Assembly: GCA_000435275.1 (NCBI GenBank)
Contig: FR883868.1
Span: forward strand, 11,348 to 75,347
From: Clostridium sp. CAG:557
GTDB lineage: Bacteria; Bacillota; Clostridia; Oscillospirales; Acutalibacteraceae
Length of the DNA: 64,000 nucleotides
Reading direction: 5' to 3'
Positions 16,946 to 26,415 of the stretch are shown here, one piece after another. The translations under genes and the position numbers were made by a program. The notes below the pieces were generated by a model. The model had not been told where the DNA came from. It was given only the letters and a program-made list of their open reading frames with translations, and searched no databases. Position 1 is the stretch's first letter. Every line of letters begins with the position of its first letter.

Positions 16946-18727
16946 TTAACTGATAAATCGTAATTTTTCAAGTATCTTTATAATTTTTTCTCCTTTTGGC
17001 AACAATTTTATGTCATTGCGACTTAGTTCACCTAATGAAACTAATGCTAAAAGGTACACTACAACCGCAAAAATTATAGACAAAGCTATAGCTATTATTA
17101 CCGGAACCCTATCTTTTAGCAGTATCATTAATATTTTTGCTGCTGCTCCACAAAATAATGACCCAACAAGTGGTTTTAATACTGTGTCGACGAAACTTGG
17201 GACTACTTTTGTATTTTTAAACAGCATATACATCGAAGTCACCAATATAAATGCATAACCAGCTAATGTCCCTATTCCTGCTCCCTGTATGTTTATTTGT
17301 GGAACTCCTACTAAAACATAATTTACCAATATTTTTATTGCCAAGCCTATTGAGATTATTTTTACCGGCAAATCCACCCGGCCTATTGCCTGAAGCATAC
17401 TGCAAATCGGTGTGCTTGCAGCTGTAAATATCGTTGCTATTCCTAATATTGGAATTATTTCTGACGCTATGCTAACTGCAATTGGACGACTTCTGTAAAT
17501 TACGCTCAAAAGTTCCGGTCCTATAACAGACAGTCCTATTCCAGCTGGAATTGTAACTAACATCGTCATTCTTATTACAGTTTCCATACTTTTTTTTAAT
17601 TTTTCACTATCTTTGAGTGTCCAAGCTCTTGTTACCGACGGCAAAGCAACTATTCCAAATGCCTGTGTTATTGCAGGAACTAGCATCATCAGAGGCAAAG
17701 TAAAAGAATAACATCCCATTAAAAATCCGTGAACACCGTCTTTACTTCTTACTACACTCTCACCTATTTTTGACCCATACTGTGCCAATAATTCATTTGG
17801 CGTCGTTGACATCACATACTGTATTCTGTGCAAAATCAGAGTTGTGTCGATTAATCCCGCTACATTCATAATTATTGCACCTAACCCAATAGGTAGTGCA
17901 TTTTTTATCAATGTTTTTGCTATGGACTTTCCACTTTTTGCTTCTGGTGAATGCATTATTTCATTTTTTGTTATGCCATCACCACGAATTTTATCTTGTA
18001 AAATCAAATATAAAAATCCCGCCGCTGCTCCCAGTGATATTCCTAAAATTGCTCCAGCTGACGCCAGCGGCATTATGGCAGCCTCTGCCAATTCTTTTGT
18101 CGCATATGCTTTGCCTAAAAATGTGCCATTTGTCAAGTACTCTCGCATGCCAAACCGTATTATGCCATATGACGTCACATAACCTATAAAAAATTTAAAG
18201 CTGGCTTCTATTACCTCAGAAGTTGCGGTCGGAGTCATATTTTTTAGCCCTTGATAATACCCTCTATAAATTGACATTAAACATGCAAAAAATATTGTTG
18301 GAGCCAACGTTATTACCGAATAAAAAGCTCCTGGAACGTTTACAAAAGGCAACCGAGGAATTATAAATGCACCTAAAATCATCAGCAATAAGCCCACTGT
18401 TCCTGTAAGCAAAAATATTGGCAAGGAAATCTTTTTTATTTTTTTTACGTCCCTATACCTTCCATTTGCGACACTTTCCGAAACCATCCTAGAAATTGCT
18501 ATTGGCAAACCTGCTGTTGCCAAAGCAAATAGCGGATTATATATCTCATACGCTACCGTAAAATACGTTGCGCCTGTTGGTCCTATCATTCCCGTTACAA
18601 AAATTCTAAATAATATGCCCATTATTTTTACTAAAAGCAAGCTTCCTGTCAAAATCACCGTGCCTTGCATAAAACTTTGATCTTTTCTTTTTATTCTTTT
18701 TTCACATTTTGTACTGTTTTTATTCAC
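16946..18727 (-). CDS. spoVB: SpoVB/MurJ-family polysaccharide flippase
   Basis: A 593-residue integral membrane protein of the MVF/polysaccharide transporter family with about 14 hydrophobic segments. It begins after a basic N-terminus (KCEKRIKRKDQ) with GTVILTGSLLLVKIMGILFR. Members flip lipid-linked cell-wall or cortex precursors. It lies upstream of hup-rqcP-yabP, the position of spoVB/yabM in Bacillus, which argues for a sporulation role, but a general MurJ role cannot be excluded. The start is GTG with GGGGAAG seven bases ahead. Confidence 0.88.
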   Translation of the reverse strand: MNKNSTKCEKRIKRKDQSFMQGTVILTGSLLLVKIMGILFRIFVTGMIGPTGATYFTVAYEIYNPLFALATAGLPIAISRMVSESVANGRYRDVKKIKKISLPIFLLTGTVGLLLMILGAFIIPRLPFVNVPGAFYSVITLAPTIFFACLMSIYRGYYQGLKNMTPTATSEVIEASFKFFIGYVTSYGIIRFGMREYLTNGTFLGKAYATKELAEAAIMPLASAGAILGISLGAAAGFLYLILQDKIRGDGITKNEIMHSPEAKSGKSIAKTLIKNALPIGLGAIIMNVAGLIDTTLILHRIQYVMSTTPNELLAQYGSKIGESVVRSKDGVHGFLMGCYSFTLPLMMLVPAITQAFGIVALPSVTRAWTLKDSEKLKKSMETVIRMTMLVTIPAGIGLSVIGPELLSVIYRSRPIAVSIASEIIPILGIATIFTAASTPICSMLQAIGRVDLPVKIISIGLAIKILVNYVLVGVPQINIQGAGIGTLAGYAFILVTSMYMLFKNTKVVPSFVDTVLKPLVGSLFCGAAAKILMILLKDRVPVIIAIALSIIFAVVVYLLALVSLGELSRNDIKLLPKGEKIIKILEKLRFIS

Positions 18728-18842
18728 TCAAGCACTTCCCCTATTCAAAAAACTATGCGATTACTTATTATAATACCTTTAAATGAATATGTACAGTCCT
18801 TGCTCATTTATTCTGACAAAAATTTCTGTATAAAAATATAAC

Positions 18843-18866
18843 GAAGGCCACAAATCTGTAGCCTTC
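18843..18866 (-). terminator. Terminator after the DUF5067-like lipoprotein gene
   Basis: Stem GAAGGC (18843-18848) / GCCTTC (18861-18866) with additional inner pairing and a T-rich stretch on the minus strand. Confidence 0.65.
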
Positions 18867-18887
18867 ATTATATTATTAGGAGAAATT

Positions 18888-19427
18888 TTATTTTACATTA
18901 AAAATTCTTGTAATCATATTAGTATCATTTTGCTCTTGTTCGGCAGTCTGGCCTGCTTTGCAAACCCTCACCGTCACATCAGAATCATCTTGCAAAAGAT
19001 ATGCTTCATATACATTTTTAGTCTCGCCTGGTTTCAATTCCGTTAACATAGTCTCTATGTCATAATCTTGATTTTCCATTCCAGCCTGCAAACAAGCAGT
19101 GTTATTTTGGTATGCTTCTGCAGATAGCACATCTGCAAATCTTACTGTCTTATCTGAACCATTGTTAAAAGCATAAGTTACCAAAAGTGCTTTTTTACCT
19201 TTTTTAGAGGTAGTAACTTCTGCATTTTCAATAGAAACCTTAAAATCGCCTATAGTTCCACTTTCTTCTTGAGTTGCCTTAGGTTCTGGCTCAACTGTGT
19301 TATCTTCTGATGAGCTCTGAGAATGTTCATTTACTGTAGTGGTTGAATTTGTTGAATTATTGGAGCCACAACCTGCAAAAGTTGATGCCATCAACACAGA
19401 CAATAACAAAACCATGCCTTTTTTCAT
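18888..19427 (-). CDS. Lipoprotein with DUF5067-like immunoglobulin-type domain
   Basis: A 179-residue exported lipoprotein of unknown role. The signal peptide is MKKGMVLLLSVLMASTFAGC with the lipobox Cys at residue 20. A Ser/Asn/Thr-rich linker (about 21-50) leads to a beta-rich domain (GDFKVSIENAEVTTSKKGKK, LLVTYAFNNGSDKTVRF, LKPGETKNVYEAYLL) resembling DUF5067/DUF4352 proteins. GAAGG precedes the ATG. It is a single-gene unit between pfkA and spoVB with its own terminator. Confidence 0.8.
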   Translation of the reverse strand: MKKGMVLLLSVLMASTFAGCGSNNSTNSTTTVNEHSQSSSEDNTVEPEPKATQEESGTIGDFKVSIENAEVTTSKKGKKALLVTYAFNNGSDKTVRFADVLSAEAYQNNTACLQAGMENQDYDIETMLTELKPGETKNVYEAYLLQDDSDVTVRVCKAGQTAEQEQNDTNMITRIFNVK

Positions 19428-19538
19428 AACCTAGCCTTCTTTCTCAAATTTTCATTAATTTAGATTTTATCATAATTTACAATCAAAAGCAATACCTTTA
19501 TTCAACTTTGTTAAATCTATATAAATTAAGTTTTAAAA

Positions 19539-20507
19539 TTATATTGAAATCTTTAAAGCGGTATTATATAAATCTAAATCAAATTCTTTTTTTATGCAAT
19601 CTTGATTTATATCACAATCAATAATTTTTTCAGATTTCATTGCTATAATTCTCGGCAACGTTCCCTTGCAAATTATTTCTATAGCCTTGGCTCCCATTTT
19701 GCTTGCGACAACTCTATCCCTCAGTGTTGGAGAACCACCTCTTTGCACATGACCTAAAACAGTTGTTCTTGTTTCTATTCCTGTTTCCATATAAATTTGT
19801 TCGGCTATATCATTTATTTTGCCGATTCCTTCCGAAACTATAACTATAAAATATTTTTTTCCTTTTTTCTGAGTAACTTTTATCCTATTTATTATGTCTT
19901 TTTTGAAATCATAAAAAACTTCAGGCACTATTATTGCCGTTGCACCCACTGATATTCCAGTTTGCAGTGCTATTTCTCCACAATTTCTCCCCATTACTTC
20001 AACTATACTGCATCTTTCATGCGACTTTGCTGTATCTCTAATTTTATCTATCATACGCATCGCAGTATTCATTGCTGTGTCGAACCCTATCGCATATTCG
20101 CTGCAATTTACGTCATTATCAATCGTTCCCGGAATTCCAACACAAAAAACTCCCGCTTCACTAAGCTCCCTTGCACCTCTTAAGGATCCATCTCCTCCAA
20201 TAATTATAAGTCCGTCAAGGCCCAATTTTTTACAATTATCTCTTGCTAAAGCAATGCCTTCTTTTGTTGCAAACTCCTTACTGCGTGCTGTATATAAAAT
20301 CGTTCCTCCCAAATCTATTATGTCTGAAACACTTCTCAAATTCATACAAATTATGTCTGAAGTCAATAATCCATTAAAACCTCGACGTACTCCAAAAATC
20401 TCCAAGCCACTTTCGACTCCCACTCGAACTACTGCCCTTATTGCCGCATTCATTCCCGGAGCATCTCCACCACTTGTTAAAACACCTATTTTTCTCCTTC
20501 CACGCAT
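19539..20507 (-). CDS. pfkA: ATP-dependent 6-phosphofructokinase
   Basis: Catalyses the committed step of glycolysis. It is 322 residues. TSGGDAPGMNAAIRAVVR near the start, GGDGS (ATP site), GIPGTIDNDV with the catalytic Asp, EVMGRNCGEIAL, and GHVQRGGSPTLRDRV are all present. The Gly of GGDGS favours ATP over pyrophosphate use. The ATG at 20507 follows GGAGG; an upstream in-frame start was rejected. It opposes the fructose bisphosphatase and PEP carboxykinase encoded elsewhere in the window. Confidence 0.96.
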   Translation of the reverse strand: MRGRRKIGVLTSGGDAPGMNAAIRAVVRVGVESGLEIFGVRRGFNGLLTSDIICMNLRSVSDIIDLGGTILYTARSKEFATKEGIALARDNCKKLGLDGLIIIGGDGSLRGARELSEAGVFCVGIPGTIDNDVNCSEYAIGFDTAMNTAMRMIDKIRDTAKSHERCSIVEVMGRNCGEIALQTGISVGATAIIVPEVFYDFKKDIINRIKVTQKKGKKYFIVIVSEGIGKINDIAEQIYMETGIETRTTVLGHVQRGGSPTLRDRVVASKMGAKAIEIICKGTLPRIIAMKSEKIIDCDINQDCIKKEFDLDLYNTALKISI

Positions 20508-20542
20508 AAAAGTTCCTCCATATATATAATGCAATTTAATTT

Positions 20543-20570
20543 ATTATAACACATTATTTTTATCAATCAA
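20543..20570 (-). promoter_or_regulatory. Putative pfkA promoter
   Basis: Minus strand: TTGATT, 16-base spacer, TATAAT, about 35 bases before the pfkA start. Confidence 0.6.
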
Positions 20571-20618
20571 TACTAAATCATAAACTTTTTTTAACTTTTA
20601 TTGCGCAAATTTTACAAT

Positions 20619-23600
20619 TTATTCTTTAATTACTACATTTCTGTCGCCTATTTTATTCTTTAACTCTCCAATAAGAACATCGTTTTTTGAAACCCACAAT
20701 TTTCTCGGAGCTAAAATTAGTCTTTTTTCATCTTCCAAAAAAATATATACTGGTGTATTACCCTCAAATATACTTAAAAGCAGCAAAGCTCTTTCATATT
20801 CAAAACAGTTTTCATTTTTTACCTTTATATAAAGGCCTGGATTTTTGACTGGTTTAGCCAATTTTTTATCTATTTTTGAATCACACATATTTGGTGGCGA
20901 TATTATTTCTTCACATATCAATTTAGGTTCTTCATCTTCTCGAACGCTTACTCTTGCATGAATCTCTACAATGTTGCCTCTCATCAACAAAAAAGAATTT
21001 TTTTCCAAAACTGAATTAAACACCATCATCTCCATCGCGCCATACATATCTTCTATGTTCACATATGCAAAAGTATTATTATTTTTAGAGGTTTTTAGTT
21101 TTACATCCGATATTATCGCTAAAATTTTTACTCTGTCACTATCTTTAAACTTAGGAAATTCTTCTTTTGAAACTGATACTATATCTCCAATTTTAGCATA
21201 ATTGTTACTCGTTACCAATTTTGAAAACTCTTTTAACGGGTGTCCTGACAAATATAAACCGGTTATTTCTTTTTCCATCTTCAGAAGTTCTTCTTGCGGA
21301 AACTCCTCTAAATTAGGAACTTCAATAGATATTTCCTTGTCACTTTGCATTGTATCAAAAAAGCCAATTTGGCCCTCCAAATTATTTTTTCTTTCTGTAT
21401 GCAAACTTTCAAATATGTTATCAAGCACTTTCAGCATTTGGCGCCGATTTGCTCCCATATTGTCAAAAGCTCCGCCTTTAATTAAATTTTCAACTGCTAT
21501 TTTTTTTATATCTTTACTATACATTCTTTTACAAAAATCGTACAATGATTTAAACTTTCCATTTTCGCGCTCTTTTAAAATCTTTTCCAGTGGCGCCCTT
21601 CCTAAGCTTTTTATTGCCAAAAGTCCAAAGCGTATGTCATTTCCAGAAACCGTAAAAATATCTTCACTTTCGTTTATGCTCGGCGGCAAAACTTCTATTT
21701 TTAAATTTTTGCACTCTTCAATATACTCAACAACTTTATTAATATTGTCAAGCACACTAGTTATGAGCGAGGCCATATACTCTTTTGGATATTTACACTT
21801 TAAATATGCAGTTTGATACGATATTACTGCATACGCTGCAGCATGAGATTTATTGAATGCATATGAGGCAAAACTTTCCATTTCAGAATATATGCTCGAT
21901 GCAACTTCCTCACTTATACCTCTGCGTATGCAACCGTCAACCTCAACTTTTCCAGATGCATCAACTAAACCGTGTATAAAAATTTGATGCTCTCGTTCCA
22001 TAACATCTTTTTTCTTTTTAGACATAGCTCTACGAACGATATCGGCTCTTCCAAGCGAGAAACCTGCTAACTTTCTAAAAATTTGCATAACTTGTTCCTG
22101 ATATACTATGCATCCGTAAGTCACATCGAGTATGTCCGACAAAAGTGGATGTTTATATTTTATTTTTTCAGGATGATGTCGATTTTCTATATACTGCGGA
22201 ATTGAACTCATTGGACCTGGTCTATACAGCGAAATGACTGCTATCAGATCCTCTATACTATCTGGTTTGAGCTGCATTAATACGTTTTTCATTCCAACAG
22301 ATTCATACTGAAAAACTCCCTGCGTTAAACCTTTTGACATCATAGTAAAGACTTCATTATCATACAAGTCAATGTTTTCTATCTTAAAGTCTGGTTCCAC
22401 TTTATTTATCATTTTCTCAGTATCTTTTATAACTGTGAGCGTTCGCAATCCCAAAAAATCCATCTTTAAAAGACCCAATTCTTCAAGTGTGGTCATCGTA
22501 AACTGCGTAACAATTGCTTCATCATTTTTTGCAAGTGGCACGTACTCACTTACAGGCTTTTCCGTAATTACTACTCCAGCCGCATGTGTTGAGGCGTGAC
22601 GTGGCATTCCTTCCAGCTTTTTCGCCATATCTATGAGTTCTTTTAATTTCGGATTTTCTTCATATTTTTTCTTTAAATCTACCGAATTTGACATTGCCTT
22701 TTCAATAGTCATGCCTAATTCCATAGGAATTAATTTTGCAACCGAATCCACTTCCGCATAAGGAATCGCTAATGCTCGTCCAACATCACGAATTGCACCC
22801 CTTGCTGCCATTGTTCCAAAAGTTATAATCTGTGCAACGTGGTCTGCCCCATATTTTCTTATAACGTAATCTATAACTTCCTGCCGGCGAACATAACAAA
22901 AATCTATGTCAAAATCTGGCATACTAACCCGTTCTGGGTTTAAAAATCTTTCAAACAGCAAATTATATTTTATCGGATCAATTCCGGTTATACCTATGCA
23001 ATACGCCGCCAAACTTCCTGCACCTGAACCTCTTCCTGGCCCAACAGCTATATCTACACTTTTTGCATACCTCACAAAATCATGCACTATGAGATAATAA
23101 TCCACATACCCCATTTTTTTAATAGTTGAAAGTTCATATTCTAACCTGTCTACAAGAGTTTTAGCCGGATTTTTTCCATAATTTTTATATAATCCGTTAT
23201 AGCACTGTTCTTTAAAGTACTCATAATGATCTTGATTGTTAGGAACATCAAAATGAGGCAATTTAGTTTTTCCAAATTCAAATTCAACATTACACATCTC
23301 TGCTATTTTTGCAGTATTTTCTATTGCACCTTCGAAATTATCAAACAACGCACGCATTTCTTTTTCCGACTTTATATAAACCTGGTCTGTTCCAAAATCC
23401 ATTTTGTCATCGTCTTCGATTGTATGGTTAGTTTGTATGCAAAGCAGCACCTCGTGCATACGGCTGTCTTCTTGCGTTATGTAGTGACAGTCGTTCGTTG
23501 CTACCATTGGGATGCCTGTTTCTTTTGATAACCTTGACAGCATCGGCAAAATTCTTATTTCTTCTGCAATTCCATGGTTTTGTAATTCAATATAAAAATT

Positions 23601-24107
23601 ATTTTTGCCAAAAATATCTTGATAATTTAATGCAATTTCTTTAGCAGCCTCATAGTCATTTCTATTGAGTGCTCGCGGAATTGCTCCCGCCAAGCATGCC
23701 GATAAAGCCATCAGCCCTTCACTATGCTGACGTAATAAGTCTTCATCTATGCGCGGTTTATTATAAAAACCCTCTATAAATGACTTTGAAACCATTTTTA
23801 TTAAGTTTTGATATCCGATGTTATTTTTACACAACAAAACCAAATGATAAATTTCAGAATCGTACTCCCTAACTTTGTCAAATCGACTTCTTTTGGCAAC
23901 ATAAACTTCGCACCCTATAATTGGTTTTACACCCTCGCTCTTGGCTGTTTTATAAAATTCCATCACACCGTACATACTTCCATGGTCAGTGATTGCTATT
24001 GCCGATTGATTTAATTTTTTTGCCCTTTTTATCATATCTTTAATTCTGCACGCCCCATCAAGCAGGCTGTATTCACTATGGACGTGCAAATGTACAAAAT
24101 TACTCAT
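20619..24107 (-). CDS. dnaE: DNA polymerase III alpha subunit DnaE
   Basis: A 1162-residue C-family replicative polymerase. The N-terminal PHP domain starts FVHLHVHSEYSLLDGACRI. The polymerase active site includes AVGPGRGSGAGSLAAYCIGI and PDFDIDFCY. GTMAARGAIRDVGRAL and YQEQVMQIFRKLAGF follow. The helix-hairpin-helix and OB-fold lie beyond residue 800. Length fits Clostridial DnaE, which usually works alongside PolC (not in this window). The start ATG follows GAGG. No neighbour is functionally related. Confidence 0.96.
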   Translation of the reverse strand: MSNFVHLHVHSEYSLLDGACRIKDMIKRAKKLNQSAIAITDHGSMYGVMEFYKTAKSEGVKPIIGCEVYVAKRSRFDKVREYDSEIYHLVLLCKNNIGYQNLIKMVSKSFIEGFYNKPRIDEDLLRQHSEGLMALSACLAGAIPRALNRNDYEAAKEIALNYQDIFGKNNFYIELQNHGIAEEIRILPMLSRLSKETGIPMVATNDCHYITQEDSRMHEVLLCIQTNHTIEDDDKMDFGTDQVYIKSEKEMRALFDNFEGAIENTAKIAEMCNVEFEFGKTKLPHFDVPNNQDHYEYFKEQCYNGLYKNYGKNPAKTLVDRLEYELSTIKKMGYVDYYLIVHDFVRYAKSVDIAVGPGRGSGAGSLAAYCIGITGIDPIKYNLLFERFLNPERVSMPDFDIDFCYVRRQEVIDYVIRKYGADHVAQIITFGTMAARGAIRDVGRALAIPYAEVDSVAKLIPMELGMTIEKAMSNSVDLKKKYEENPKLKELIDMAKKLEGMPRHASTHAAGVVITEKPVSEYVPLAKNDEAIVTQFTMTTLEELGLLKMDFLGLRTLTVIKDTEKMINKVEPDFKIENIDLYDNEVFTMMSKGLTQGVFQYESVGMKNVLMQLKPDSIEDLIAVISLYRPGPMSSIPQYIENRHHPEKIKYKHPLLSDILDVTYGCIVYQEQVMQIFRKLAGFSLGRADIVRRAMSKKKKDVMEREHQIFIHGLVDASGKVEVDGCIRRGISEEVASSIYSEMESFASYAFNKSHAAAYAVISYQTAYLKCKYPKEYMASLITSVLDNINKVVEYIEECKNLKIEVLPPSINESEDIFTVSGNDIRFGLLAIKSLGRAPLEKILKERENGKFKSLYDFCKRMYSKDIKKIAVENLIKGGAFDNMGANRRQMLKVLDNIFESLHTERKNNLEGQIGFFDTMQSDKEISIEVPNLEEFPQEELLKMEKEITGLYLSGHPLKEFSKLVTSNNYAKIGDIVSVSKEEFPKFKDSDRVKILAIISDVKLKTSKNNNTFAYVNIEDMYGAMEMMVFNSVLEKNSFLLMRGNIVEIHARVSVREDEEPKLICEEIISPPNMCDSKIDKKLAKPVKNPGLYIKVKNENCFEYERALLLLSIFEGNTPVYIFLEDEKRLILAPRKLWVSKNDVLIGELKNKIGDRNVVIKE

Positions 24108-24207
24108 ATAATTAATTTCCTCACAAAAATTTTCTTTTTATATTATACAACTTTTTTGTCGTAAAAAAAAGTAATTACAGATTTCAGGTATATTTGTTAA
24201 ATTTAAA

Positions 24208-24236
24208 TTGACAGTGTACATTTATTTTGATATCAT
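24208..24236 (+). promoter_or_regulatory. Promoter of the zinc-uptake operon
   Basis: TTGACA, 17-base spacer, TATCAT. The predicted start point (about 24243) falls directly before the operator at 24246-24260. Confidence 0.7.
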
Positions 24237-24245
24237 TATTTTTAT

Positions 24246-24260
24246 TGAAAATCATTCTCA
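24246..24260. promoter_or_regulatory. Fur/Zur-type operator
   Basis: TGAAAATCATTCTCA, a near-perfect 7-1-7 palindrome (13 of 15 positions match its own reverse complement) of the Fur-family box type. It sits just downstream of the -10 hexamer and ahead of the regulator gene, so bound repressor would block polymerase and autoregulate the operon. Confidence 0.65.
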
Positions 24261-24282
24261 TTAAGCAAAAGGATGTGAAATT

Positions 24283-24690
24283 TTGCAAGAATCTCGACAT
24301 ACTCGGCAACAAAAACTCATTTTAAATTGTTTAAAACAAAACTCTTCTAAGCACTTAACTATTCCAGAAATTGAAAGTCTGCTCAATCAAACTCCTAACT
24401 CTGTCGGAACCGCAACTATATACCGACATCTTAGCAAATTGCTACAGATGAATATAGTTAGAAAATTTAAACTAGATGGGCAAAACAGTGCATGCTATCA
24501 ATATGTGGAAAACCACGATGTCTGTTGTGAACATTTTCACTTGATTTGCTCTAAATGTTCTAGGACCATTCACTTTCAAAGTGACAAATTAATTAAAATA
24601 TTTGCTGAAATTAACAAAAACAACCCATTTAAAATTGACTTTCCTAAAACTATTTTTTACGGAATTTGTGATAAATGTCTAACTGAATAA
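24283..24690 (+). CDS. zur: Fur-family metalloregulator, probably Zur
   Basis: A 135-residue Fur-type repressor. The winged helix occupies about 1-80 (RQQKLILNCLKQN, TPNSVGTATIYRHLSKLLQM). The dimerisation domain has the structural zinc Cys pairs CSKC and CDKC and a His-containing sensory site (NHDVCCEHFHLIC). It heads an operon with znuA-znuC-znuB, so zinc is the likely signal; Fur or PerR roles are less likely. The start is a TTG with AAAGGATGTG upstream, directly following a Fur-type operator. Confidence 0.88.
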   Translation: MQESRHTRQQKLILNCLKQNSSKHLTIPEIESLLNQTPNSVGTATIYRHLSKLLQMNIVRKFKLDGQNSACYQYVENHDVCCEHFHLICSKCSRTIHFQSDKLIKIFAEINKNNPFKIDFPKTIFYGICDKCLTE

Positions 24691-24726
24691 TCTATATCAA
24701 CATAATTTTGAAAGGCGCTGAATCTT

Positions 24727-25701
24727 TTGACTTGTTTATTTAAAAAATTTTTAAATTTTATGACTGTTGCACTGGTTGGTCCATTTTTTATTTTAAATCT
24801 TCCGGGTTGCACAAGCAGCAAATCTGAAACTTCTAAAAGCGAAAAAATTACTGTCATTGCGACTCTATTTCCACAATATGACTTTGCTAAACAAATTGCT
24901 GGTGACAAAGCCGAGGTTTCCCTACTTTTGCCACCAGGTACAGAAAGTCACACTTATGACCCAACTCCTGCTGATATTTTAAAAGTCTCCAATTCGGACA
25001 TCTTCCTTTATACCGGCAAAGAAATGGAACCGTGGGCTGATAAAATAATTAATAGTGTAAAAAATAAAAATCTAATTGTTGGAAACGTTTCAACCGAAAT
25101 CGATTTAATGAAACTTGAGCATCATCACCACGATGACGAACAGGACCATGAAAAAGCTAGCCATCATGAACATAATTTCGACCCACATATTTGGCTTGAC
25201 CCTACTTTAGCGGCAAAAATGGTCGATAACATCACTCTAATTTTTTGCCAAAAAGATCCTCAAAACAGTGATTACTATAAAGGTAATGCAGAAATTTATA
25301 AAAATAAACTTCACGAACTAGATGAAAACTTCAAAAATATGATAAATTCATCTAAACGAAAATCTATCGTATTCGCCGGTCGCTTTGCTCATTTATATTT
25401 TATAAATCATTATGGACTTGAATATATTGCGGCTTTTGACGGTTGCTCTACCGAAGCTGAGCCAAGTGTTAAAAAAATTTCTAAAATTATCGACTTTATC
25501 TACAAAAATAACATCCCAGCCATATATTATGAAGAAATTTCTGAACCTAAAGTTGCTAATTCCATTGCAGAACAAACTGGTACAAAAACTTTAAAATTTA
25601 GCACACTACATAATGTTACTAAAGAACAATTGGAGAGCAACATAACTTACATCGATTTAATGCAAGAAAATCTTGAAAATTTAAGGCAGGGATTAAACTA
25701 A
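24727..25701 (+). CDS. znuA: Zinc ABC transporter substrate-binding lipoprotein
   Basis: A 324-residue cluster 9 (metal) binding lipoprotein. The signal segment ends at LPGC (Cys about residue 28). The mature part begins ITVIATLFPQYDFAKQIAG. A His/Asp-rich flexible loop (EHHHHDDEQDHEKASHHEH, about 137-155) is the zinc-collecting hallmark of ZnuA. Metal ligands are expected at the His of ESHTYDP, FDPHIW, and the Glu/Asp late in the protein. It starts with TTG about ten bases after AAAGGCG. Second gene of the operon. Confidence 0.92.
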   Translation: MTCLFKKFLNFMTVALVGPFFILNLPGCTSSKSETSKSEKITVIATLFPQYDFAKQIAGDKAEVSLLLPPGTESHTYDPTPADILKVSNSDIFLYTGKEMEPWADKIINSVKNKNLIVGNVSTEIDLMKLEHHHHDDEQDHEKASHHEHNFDPHIWLDPTLAAKMVDNITLIFCQKDPQNSDYYKGNAEIYKNKLHELDENFKNMINSSKRKSIVFAGRFAHLYFINHYGLEYIAAFDGCSTEAEPSVKKISKIIDFIYKNNIPAIYYEEISEPKVANSIAEQTGTKTLKFSTLHNVTKEQLESNITYIDLMQENLENLRQGLN

Positions 25702-25704
25702 ATT

Positions 25705-26415
25705 ATGAGCATCATTGACATTAATCACTTAAACGTTTCTTATCGAATTGGGTATAAAACTATTTTCGTTTTGAAAAATATTAATCTAAGTGTGAACTCT
25801 GGAGATTACCTTTGCATTCTTGGCAATAATGGCTCTGGAAAAAGTACTTTGATTAAAACTATTCTTGGGTTAAATCCAATTTCTAGTGGCGAAATAAAAA
25901 TTAATTGCCCAAAAAGTGACATCTCTTATTTGCCTCAAGCAAGTGGGCTTTCTTCTAATTTTCCTGCAACTGTTGAAGAAGTTGTTCTTTCTGGGACGCA
26001 AAGTACGCACAACAAATTTAAGCTGCCATTTTATAGCAAAGAAAATAAAATTCAAGCCGAAATTGCTATGGAAAAGGCTAAAATAATCACTTTTTCTAAA
26101 AGACGGTTCGGTGAGCTTTCCGGTGGCCAAAAGCAACGTGTTCTTTTTGCACGATCTATTGTTAAAAATCCTAAAATTTTAATCTTGGACGAACCCTGCA
26201 CCGGCCTTGACCACGACACTTCTGAAAACTTTTATGAACTGTTAAGTAAGGTAAATGCTCAAGATAAAACTACTATCATTATGGTTTCTCATGACTTATC
26301 CGCAGTAAAAAAGTTCGCTTCTAAAGTCGTTATTTTAAGCGGAGAGCTTAAATTTTGTGGTTCTGTCGCGGAGTGGGAAAAATATCATTTTTGTGCTTGT
26401 GGTGGTAATTTATGA
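25705..26415 (+). CDS. znuC: Zinc ABC transporter ATP-binding protein
   Basis: A 236-residue ATPase of the metal ABC family. Walker A is GNNGSGKST near residue 41, the Q-loop is SYLPQ, the signature is LSGGQKQRV, Walker B is ILILDEP and the switch His is in MVSHDL. A Cys-rich end (HFCACGGNL) is slightly unusual. It starts three bases after the znuA stop and overlaps the znuB start by four bases (ATGA), so the three transport genes are translated together. Confidence 0.94.
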   Translation: MSIIDINHLNVSYRIGYKTIFVLKNINLSVNSGDYLCILGNNGSGKSTLIKTILGLNPISSGEIKINCPKSDISYLPQASGLSSNFPATVEEVVLSGTQSTHNKFKLPFYSKENKIQAEIAMEKAKIITFSKRRFGELSGGQKQRVLFARSIVKNPKILILDEPCTGLDHDTSENFYELLSKVNAQDKTTIIMVSHDLSAVKKFASKVVILSGELKFCGSVAEWEKYHFCACGGNL

